Below are positions 56,391 through 64,000 of a DNA stretch of 64,000 nt, piece after piece. Within the stretch, counting starts at the first letter, position 1, and each line of letters opens with the position of its first letter. This stretch comes from Porites lobata (lineage: Eukaryota; Cnidaria; Anthozoa; Scleractinia; Poritidae): positions 2,820,001 to 2,884,000 of the forward strand of contig CALNXK010000039.1 in the NCBI GenBank assembly GCA_942486035.1, in the 5' to 3' direction. Both the position numbers and the translations under genes were made by a program. The notes beneath the pieces were generated by a model that worked only from the letters and a program-made list of their open reading frames with translations, did no database searches and was not told the origin of the DNA.

Positions 56391-58527
56391 CTTACCAGGA
56401 GCAGATACAACAAAAAGCCCACAGATCCCATGGTAACGGCCTAGCAATGAAATCCGGGGAGGTGCAGGAAGGGAAAAGCCATATGGCTGGATCACCTTTC
56501 CTCCCAGGAAGAAAAGAATCTAGTGCCATAGGTTGAAGTATTGCCCAACAATAATGATGTGGGTGTAAACGAGGGACAATGACAGTAAAAGCAAAATGCT
56601 GGCATTGATTAAAAAAGTACAGCAACAACGGTCCCATGAGAATGAAAGGAGGAAAGACAGACGTTATGTTCCATCAGTATCGGTTGTGCAGAAACAACCT
56701 CTAAAGAATATGGTGAGTAATGAGGCAACAGGCCATCCCTTACTCAGCAACAGTTGCTGTCCAAAGACATCAAGTCAAAAGGTGTGGCCCAAACCTTGCT
56801 TGAACTCGGGCCCACGCCTCCTCAGACAAGGAACAATCAATGTCAGACAGAGTATGGGAGGGTGCGTCAGCAATGTTTTTGTTAGGTGGGATATATTTCA
56901 AGTGCAAAGCAAAGTTTCCAGCTCGAGGCATTTCTTCTATCTTTTTCAACTCCTGATTCACCAGAGAACTCCTACAACTGCCATTTTCCCAGGCTGCTCG
57001 GAGAGTCATGTTGTCCATCCACACATGGATTCTTGCGTTTCTGATAGAGGGGGAAAAGGAGCTCAAAGCCTTATATTAAGCCTTGGCCTCAAGGGCATTG
57101 ATATCACCTTCAAGGTCGATCCTTAATAATAATAACTTTATTTAAAGAGGGTAGCACGGAATAGTTACAGAAACTAGTAAACTTGTGGCCCTCTATCCAA
57201 ATTAAAATGACAAAAGAATAAGATTCAGAATATACAAAGTCTAAGTACAAAATAAATAAAACTAAGGAAGTATAGAAGTTCTACATCAATATGAAAGAGT
57301 ATAAGAGCTAATGATATGGTTAGTGAAATACATACAAGAATATGATTAAACTATGAAATGGTGTAATTCCTGCTGCTCTTTAAATAAGATATCTTGATAA
57401 TTATTCTTAAAGGATTCTAGTGATACTGCATTTCTAAGTTCTAGACTTAAGCTGTTCCAGAGTTGGCAAGGAGAAACTAAGAACGACCTACCGCCTTCAG
57501 TCACTTGATTAAATTTTGGGCAAATAAAATTTATTTTACTATATCTAGTTACACTACTATATTGCTGACTGTTGAGTCTTAAGGAGTCTTCAATATATAA
57601 GGGAACTTCACCGTTGATGCGTTTATATGCCACACAACATTTAGCTATTTTCACTTCTTCATAGAAAGGAAGCTACTGTAGACTATTAAAAAGCTTAACA
57701 ATAGACGCCTATCAAGACTGCTCCCCAGGCCCTCTCGGAGGCATCGCTGAACATTGTGACATAGATAATGTTCCGATCGCCAAGGTAAGTGACCTGACCA
57801 TTTGTCAGAGAAAGTCCATTCCTGAAGGTCCTGTTGCAAATGTCCCTGAATTGGAACAGCGCTGGTAACTTTTAACACCTCCTGTACATGCAGCTTACAG
57901 GTGGGGATTGCAAGACTAAATGATAGTGCTTTTCCTGCAAAGCTTTTTACGTGCGCTAATGATCCCAAGAGTTTGTCATGCAATGCTTACATTTCTCCGT
58001 TTTATCTAGTGGCGCTAAAACAGCTTGCAATACAGAATCGGAGATGAAACCCAGGGAGTTAACAAAAGTGAACGGCTGTGAATAACTCTTTCCAAGGTTA
58101 ACAAAGTATCCCGCTGAAATGAGAAGGAATAACAACAAAGGCTGCTGCTTGTGCGAATTGGTGACTGGGCTGGCAAACCGCTGGGCCAGATAGGAATAAC
58201 TGGCCCCCATGTCTGTCATCAATATACTGTGAAACAGGTATGCCCAAAGATTGTGTGGCACTGGTGACGACGAGGCCAACATTATGATGTAAATGGGCAC
58301 TTGTTTTCCATCTGTAAGGTAAAGTGCAGAAAGAAAAATAATAGCCTCTCCAGGAAAACCTGAAGAATTCCTGGGAGTCTGGTTGAATCTTGAGGTGTTG
58401 GTATCCACTCTTATCGTCAAATGTTGTCTGGAAATGCTCTGGGAGGACATAAAGAAGCAGGTCTGGGAGGTGGTCTAACCTGAAACAGAGATCTCTCGTC
58501 CTGGCATAAATGCAGTTTAGATGGTGA
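56391..58527 (-). pseudogene. DIRS element 2: reverse transcriptase and RNase H, split by a LINE tail
   Basis: RT is at 57956-58527: HFQTTFDDKSGYQHLKIQPD (first Asp), FRFSWRGYYFSFCTLPYRW and VSQYIDDRHGGQLF (YIDD, near 58205-58240; YIDDRH is characteristic of this DIRS group). The connection at 57651-57983 has AHVKSFAGKALSFSLAIPTC and FSDKWSGHLPWRSEHYLC. After the LINE tail (57121-57660), RNase H resumes with IHVWMDNMTLRAAWENGSCR and IPPNKNIADAPSH (56770-57066). Remnants continue to 56391 (for example LPWDLWAF). The right end is cut at 58527 by composite repeat copy 3, within the RT N-terminus. It is a different DIRS lineage from element 1, with YIDDRH instead of YLDDF. Confidence 0.78.
57121..57660 (-). 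mobile_element. LINE-4 3' end inserted in DIRS element 2
   Basis: The open frame 57346-57654 (minus) encodes a LINE C-terminal region: YKRINGEVPLYIEDSLRLNS and FLVSPCQLWNSLSLELRNAV, ending SLESFKNNYQDILFKEQQEL. A 3' untranslated region follows, ending TTAAATAAAGTTATTATTAT. It is 5'-truncated and splits DIRS RNase H, so it is younger than the DIRS insertion. The open C-terminal frame suggests fairly recent activity. Confidence 0.72.
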
Positions 58528-59640
58528 GTAAAGCTCAACTTAATGTGCTCTGAGATTGCATAAATGACAACTGTAAAGCATTTTGAAATCAGATACTGTA
58601 CATAGGATCATAGCTGTTGCATGTATAAATGATAAAATTAATGGTCATTGCAACTTGAGAAGACATATAAAACAGGTGACTAATAATTGAACAGAGAGCT
58701 TGCTCACAGGCTACAAGTTACATGTACAAATAAATAAGTGCCATGACAACTTTCAAAAGTAAATCTATAATTCTATCGACAGTGAATCTTTCCATGTTTT
58801 TTTTCAACTTGTGCTTATTGGTCCAATGAAAAAATATTAATTTTCTCATCACTCCAGGATGCCTAAAGCTGTTAGTTGTGCTTTGTTCTTGTCCTGTGGT
58901 ACATGCAACTTAACTTTTGTAATGTATTATTTTTTTTTTGTGTTGGCACAATTTGGAAAAATTACTTTATGTATTTATCATGTCTTGTGTCTTCTTCGCA
59001 TGCTGCATTGTTGACTCAATTTGTGGCTTTGTCAATGTGTGGTATTAGATGCCTATAAAGGGTCAACTCATGATTGCCCTAAGTTTGTTGGACTGGTTTC
59101 TTATCAGGTTCCATTGGCTGCGCGACAATCAAGATGAAAACTTCACCAGTTCAGAAATCTATTTCAGGACAATTCAGGGTAAACATTATACAGTGTACTT
59201 GTACATCTACAATCTCTCCTGATATATCCAACTTAATGGCAGGTTGGGAATTACATGAAGGAGCATTTATTGTTTAACGTAGGAGGATAATTTCGAGCTA
59301 AAGTTTTCACCCTTTACCTTCATCTACCCAGCAGTGCCCTGTTGTCAGTCTTAACTGAAGTCCACAGTTCAACCACTGTCATGGTTCCCAAATATTAAAC
59401 TGGTTGACGTTTGCTATTTGGAGATGCTGAACTCAACAGTGTTGTGTGCATTGTTGAGTTATGACTGAGTGGATCTTCCTCAGTGGGTTTTGCTGTGTTG
59501 GATGATGTAGAAAGTTATCCAGTTATCAGGGCTAAAAATAAATTTGGGACTGACTTTCATAAAAATATGACCCTGATTGTCACGTCTCTCTTCTGACTGG
59601 AAAAAATAATTAGATTAAAAAGAATAGACTTTTAAAGTGT
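58528..59640 (+). repeat. Composite repeat leader and body, copy 3
   Basis: The leader 58528-58767 matches 4531-4723 plus 15608-15680. The body 58768-59640 matches 55240-56095. This copy lacks satellite A at the leader-body joint (CTATCGACAGTGAATC near 58775). In copy 1 the array follows the leader, and in copy 2 it precedes the body. Its left edge cuts DIRS element 2 sharply at GTAAAGCTCAACTTA. Confidence 0.75.
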
Positions 59641-59769
59641 GGTGTGACATTGCCATGGTACTAAAAAATTAGGTTCTCAAAAATTCAGGTAACCTCTTGC
59701 GCGTGGGTCACCTAGTGTTTGTCTCTGCTATGTCTTGAGTTCAAAATGCTTATTAACACACAGGAAAAA

Positions 59770-60345
59770 ACATAAGGACTCCATGATTGGTATTTCTGTG
59801 GTGTTTTGTTGGGAAATGGTTGGTAGAACATTGGTAACCAATATGGTGTACCAACCTTGGTAATTGGGTTACATTTACCATATTAGTATCCCATTTTTTG
59901 GGAATCCAACATAGGAGCATGATCTTTGATATACCAATATGGTGTTTTTCTGTGATATTATAGGTGTCCTATGTAAAAATACCAACACTGGTATAGTGGC
60001 AAATTTAACTAGGATATCATTGTAATTTGAATGGTATTTTATCTTGGAGGAAACCAATATTGGCATATTAAATTTGGTTTACCAAGGTGTCCTAGATGGC
60101 TTTTCATTGTACATTTGGTGGTGTTCTAGTAAGAAATACCAACATTGGTTTAGTGGCACAATTTACCACATTGGGTTTTCATTGTAGTTTGAACGGTATC
60201 CTGGAGGAAACCAATATTGGCATGTAAAATATGGTTTACCAAGGTGTCCTAAATGGCTTTTCATGTTACGCTAAGTGGTATTCTAGTAAATACAATTATT
60301 GCTGTAATAGCAAATAGTTAACCAAATTGTATTTTCACTGCAGTC
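59770..60345 (+). repeat. Palindrome-rich array with about 157-bp unit (satellite B)
   Basis: Two units starting GAGGAAACCAATATTGGCAT at 60047 and 60204 (157 bp apart) share TGGTTTACCAAGGTGTCCTA and GGCTTTTCAT. Less regular units precede them. CCAATATTGG occurs at 60054-60063 and 60211-60220, with CCAACATTGG, CCAACACTGG and CCAATATGGT variants nearby. It is non-coding and lies downstream of composite repeat copy 3. Confidence 0.7.
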
Positions 60346-60527
60346 TATCTATGTGGTTATTTATATAGTCTGATGGGTATGAAACTTCAAAATGCTAGCG
60401 TGGCTAGCACAATGATACAGATTTTAAAAACAAAATCAAATGCTCTAAGGTTCAACTTGATTTTATTGATCAAGAAACCAGAAGCTACTGGCCATAGCTC
60501 AACGAGCAAAACTGACTTAGGAAAATC

Positions 60528-60894
60528 TTAATCATCCTCATCCGATTCCTCAGAACTTTCAGGTGTTAATACCACATCTGTAGTTACATTGCCGGCCACA
60601 TCTGTAGCTACCACATCGCTGGCTGGTTCTCCTACTGTCATTTCCTCCCTTTTCAAACATTTAACATTTGCTTCATCGGTGACACTTGCGATCCCTTTTT
60701 CTAAAATGGCCTTAGCCAATCTGTTTGTTATATCATATTTACCCAAGCCCTGTGCCTTAAGTTTTGATGTTTTTGTAAGGAGCAAAGATCGCGTTTGTAA
60801 GCTAAATTCTTGAACCTTGAGGCTTTCAAAAAAACGGTTAGTAACGACATAGTTAACATTAGAAGATGGTTCATCCCATTTGGATGCAGGAATC
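60528..60894 (-). CDS. Candidate terminal exon with acidic tail, unknown gene
   Basis: About 122 codons are open on the minus strand between a strong splice acceptor (TTCCAATCATTTCACTGCAG, ending at 60895) and a stop at 60528. The protein begins IPASKWDEPSSNVNYVVTNR, continues with KVQEFSLQTRSLLLTKTSKL and a helix (GKYDITNRLAKAILEKGIAS), and ends in a valine/threonine-rich stretch and the acidic TPESSEESDEDD. An upstream donor-like site (CCAGATG|GTAAGT, at about 60993) could end the preceding exon, and one of its frames fits the phase. I do not recognise the family. It could be a host nuclear protein or the tail of a transposase. Confidence 0.4.
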
Positions 60895-61528
60895 TGCAGT
60901 GAAATGATTGGAACCGTGAATTAAAATTTGCTGGTTTAAGCGCTAATCTGCCTTCAAACAACTGGGCCTTGAACAATAAGGTTGAGCAACTTACCATCTG
61001 GACTTGGAGTAACGGTATCTCCTTTCCGGGCTCTTTTTGCAGGAGGCAAATAAGGCTAATGACAAAGAAGTGATGGTGTTACTCAACTGCAGTCATAAGG
61101 TGCATAAATTGTGTTGACTAGATACTTTTTGATAGATACGTTAGTGTTTTTCTAAAGAGTGAATCACCGCAAAATTATATCCAGCAGCAATCCAACGATT
61201 TTTTTTCTGATTCCCATTGTAAAATGTGAGTTCTGATTGCACCTTTACTTTAAATGAGAGCAATGGGTTAATGTTGAGATGTTATAAAACTATTTAGCGG
61301 ATGATAGAGAATGTTTAAAAATGCAATGATTTTTTTAAGGAAATAAAATGAAAGTTACAGGTGTGTAAAAACAGTTATAAGAATAATTAACCAACTTCTG
61401 CCAAATCCAATTTCCTTTATTGCTGTTTCTGGTTCTAGCAACAAAACCAACCCGTGCAGAATAAGTGTTTTTCTTTCATTACCTTTGAAATACACCTTTA
61501 GGTTTCCTGGCCGTCTTTTTAAGTACAG
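60895..61528. other. Gene-free stretch, possible small upstream exon
   Basis: Apart from the donor-like site at about 60993 and the open codons upstream of it on the minus strand (to about 61045), I see no feature. Confidence 0.3.
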
Positions 61529-61760
61529 TAGAACCCCGCTAACTTGAACCCCTATAACTCGAACAACCCTGCTAACTCGAACAGAGTCTCAATTCCTTTG
61601 GATTTGAACTAACTTTTCAGTCATTTTTACCCGGATAGGTCGAACCCCGATAACTCGAAAACCCCGCTAACTCGAACAGATTTTGGCTTCTTTTGACCAA
61701 AGTTTACCCCGATAACTCGAATTTCTGGTTCTTATAATTCGACAGGAAGGCCAATTGACA
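61529..61760 (+). mobile_element. Tigger/pogo-type terminal fragment
   Basis: The segment starts TACAGTAGAACCCCGCTAAC and repeats variants of CCCCGATAACTCGAA five or more times. TACAGTAGAACC with GATAACTCGAAC repeats is characteristic of Tigger-type mariner ends across animals. No transposase is attached. It is a terminal fragment or a MITE. Confidence 0.6.
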
Positions 61761-61859
61761 TATCCCATTAGCTTTTCTTATTGTGTGATCGAACTCTAAC
61801 ACTAGAACAAAGACTGGAGCAATTTGATTTTAATTAGTCAAACTAACAGATCACGTAAT

Positions 61860-62160
61860 TGACCGCCAGTAGAGAGAGAGTCGGTCGATCGATGACACGG
61901 TTCAGGTAAAGCAACTGCTACTTTAATGCTACTGTAGGCACAACAGCGAAATACAGAACAAAACTCAAGAGCGAGACACGAGAGCGTCTAGGGCGCGTGT
62001 CCTTATCTACAGTACCGCTGACCGGTACTGGCGTGGCCTCTTTTTCCTTTCTTTACTCTTACAAATATGGTATGAGCCCAATGGTTATAGAAAAATCTAG
62101 GTGCATGTAAACGGCTAACATGAATAACAATAAAACTTTAACAGTTTCTAGTGTGGGTCA
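61860..62160 (-). repeat. Probable 3' untranslated region and LTR of Gypsy-4
   Basis: This lies directly downstream of the Gypsy-4 polyprotein stop on the minus strand. A purine-rich AAGAAAGGAAAAAGAGG (near 62037-62055) could be the polypurine tract, and a later GCATTAAAGTAGC could hold a polyadenylation signal. The partner LTR is outside the window, so the limits are unknown. Confidence 0.3.
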
Positions 62161-62176
62161 CGAGGACCACTGGCTA

Positions 62177-64000
62177 ATTAATCCATATCAAAGTCCTCAA
62201 AACGTGCGGGTTGGCGTCGCTCACGTGTGGATCGGCGAGGAGGGGGGGTGGCATGTGATTCGCTGTCGCTAGCATAGGGGTCTCTGGTTTCATCAGGGTG
62301 GGTCACGGTCACGGTATCGTGAGACTCATCGTGGCTGGTAGGGAAGTCATCAAGGTGGGGGAATTCCTGGGTAGAAGGTGTCGAGATCGCGCACGGAATG
62401 TTTGGTGGAGGCGGTGGTTCTGGCTGTGTTGGTGAAGTTTTGTCAGATGATGAGTCTGCGTCCCTATTGGGAGCAGGTGGTCTGTGGTTCACGACTTCGG
62501 ATGGGACTCGATAGCACTCAGACATCTTCACTCGGTAAGACGTGCTGCGGAGTTGGGAGCCAACAAATTTCTTGACGTTGCAGAACGAGCCGGTTATTTC
62601 TACGACAAGGTAGCGATCGCGGGCTCTGGTCTTGTTCGATCGGCATAGAGGTAGACTAAATCACCTACAGCAACGCGGTCAGTGGGGGTGCTCTTTGAGA
62701 TAGGTGTCTTTGACTTCTCACTGTGGGGTGGTTAGACAACCGTTGTGTATGTTGTCGTGGGATGATGTCCTGGTCTTGTAGGGGGATCTGCTGGTTTGTG
62801 AACTGATCACGTTGGGTCCACATCTCTCTTGCGGAAAGACCACGTGGAGCGAAGGTGCGCGTTTAGATTGGCTGTGACCACGGCGAGTTGCACGTGGTTT
62901 ACTGGACCGCCTAGTGGATCATGGCGGAGTAGTTCGCTTTCGACCTCCTGTACTGCCCGCTCTGCAATAGGGTTCTTGTTTCTGTTTTTGGCGTCGCCGA
63001 TCTCAAGGGTGATCCTGTGGTGTTTCAGTAGTTGATCATCCCTGAGTGCTTTGAATCCTGGGGCTGGGTCGGTGCGTTATGACGGCTGTTGGTCCATCTA
63101 GTGGACGTGTTGGACACAAAGACGGATAAGAGCGTCGCGCAGAGTGTTGTGACGCTCGTCTTCCAGCAGGGTTGTGGCTGTAAACGATGTCACGCACTCA
63201 CGTAGTACAAGCACAAGTTGGCTTGAGCGTTTGATGACATCTGCGGCAAATGATACGCCAACTGCATCGGGAGGGGGGCAGGGCGACTGCTCCACGCGCA
63301 TTTTCGGAGTTTGGCGTGAGAGGCACAGATGTGGCAAGCTTGGGTCACGCGTCGATGGCCTTGTGTATGTCTAAGGCATATAGGTACCGGTTGGTTACAG
63401 CCTGGAGTTGATGGCTCGACGGATGGGTGAGCTGCAAGTGTAGGGCTGTCAGCAGTCCATCAAGCACTTGTCGAGGACAATGATGCACTCGCGGGTTAGG
63501 TACAAAGGGGTTCATCACGCCGGACAACGAGCAAGCCATCGTTTGCAATGGTAGCGACGTTCAGGTATCTTTTAACATCTTTTATGTTGGTAAGTTTCTT
63601 GAAGGGCATGTCCCTTGTTGTAAGTGGTAGCGAGTACGCCACAGATCGGCACATTCGCCTGAATGGCTAACCAGGCAGTGCGGCTGGTGAAGGGTAGGCG
63701 CTCATCACCACGCAGTATATCCTGTACCGATGTGTTTCTGACAACGGAGTCTTGGGTGAGTTTTGTGAAGGCGCAGATCTGGCAGGCTTCGTCTTCGCAA
63801 GGGGGTGCGCGGCGGCTGGCGAAATCAGAGGGTAGGATCGCAGATCCGGATACATGTCTGACGGACGCTGATACCGCTCACAGTTGATTGAAAGGTGGAG
63901 ACGCGAGGGCTAGCGGAAAACTCCCCGCGACAGAGTTTTTCAAATGCCTGTACGCACGGTTTGCTGTCGGTTAGGATGCAGGCCTTGTGAAGGGATTGGA
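62177..64000 (-). pseudogene. Gypsy (Ty3-like) polyprotein C-terminal half, Gypsy-4
   Basis: It runs off the right edge. From the edge down: an RNase H-like end (ILTDSKPCVQAFEKLCRGEF, near 63890-63980). Integrase follows, with the pre-core at about 63345-63660 (PRQVLDGLLTALHLQLTHPS, histidine finger) and the core at 63098-63337 (VGVSFAADVIKRSSQLVLVL, first Asp, then TTLLEDERHNTLRDALIRLC). The blocks after it are in other frames (DPAPGF near 63060, KNRNKNPIAERAVQEVESEL near 62960, with the Glu). The tail at 62178-62531 is proline/acidic and ends STRERRQPARFEDFDMD. Four or more frame breaks are present. It is a Gypsy lineage unlike Gypsy-1 to Gypsy-3. Confidence 0.78.

Noticed and set aside
1..64000. 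tRNA or rRNA genes
   Set aside because: No cloverleaf with A/B box pattern or ribosomal sequence was noticed on either strand; a tRNAscan run would be decisive.

Overview
The window looks like a transposon-dense stretch of an invertebrate nuclear genome, most probably a cnidarian (stony coral or sea anemone). The reasons are the mixture of element families (BEL/Pao, Gypsy, DIRS-type tyrosine-recombinase elements, CR1/L2-like LINEs, PIF/Harbinger, pogo/Tigger, and two large transposase families I know mainly from cnidarian genomes), intron-like splice signals, and the absence of any operon or bacterial gene. I recognise no intact host gene. A few short open segments bordered by plausible splice sites (43.8 kb, 46.5-47.1 kb, 60.5-60.9 kb, all minus strand) could be exons of host genes or of domesticated or transposon-borne genes.

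Layout. 0-4.5 kb: hairpins, inverted-repeat (MITE-like) elements and a promoter-like repeat of CCAAT boxes and CACGTG E-boxes. 4.5-15.9 kb: a nested structure. A composite repeat is split by a 10.9 kb DNA transposon (Academ-like by inference) with matching termini and a 3-bp target duplication. That transposon carries inside its left terminal repeat a 5.6 kb BEL/Pao retrotransposon with two 405-bp LTRs and a 5-bp duplication. The BEL itself carries a LINE tail. 15.9-22.5 kb: a BEL 3' end, two joined LINEs and another BEL gag fragment. 22.5-24.4 kb: Gypsy pol on the minus strand. 24.9-25.6 kb: a Myb/SANT-like gene with one frameshift. 26.6-33.8 kb: a minus-strand Harbinger transposase broken into pieces, with a plus-strand Gypsy between them. 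33.8-38.8 kb: a Gypsy gag fragment, then a Gypsy with both LTRs. 39.7-41.8 kb: a broken DDE-like transposase of a family I cannot name. 42.7-48.5 kb: a LINE, orphan exons, a Harbinger catalytic domain and a Tigger-like transposase. 50.2-53.9 kb: a nearly complete tyrosine-recombinase retrotransposon. 54.2-60.3 kb: satellite arrays and two copies of the composite repeat flanking a second, different DIRS element. 60.5-64 kb: an orphan exon, a Tigger end and Gypsy pol running off the window.

Almost every element is decayed by frameshifts, stops or deletions, so most coding features are pseudogenes. The nested order gives a relative history: composite repeat, then Academ-like transposon, then BEL, then LINE tail. 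The least explained material is the composite repeat, which is built from tandem units carrying many copies of a near-palindrome, CCAAYRTTGG; some copies fit the CArG-box consensus CC(A/T)6GG. All family names come from motif recognition without a database search.
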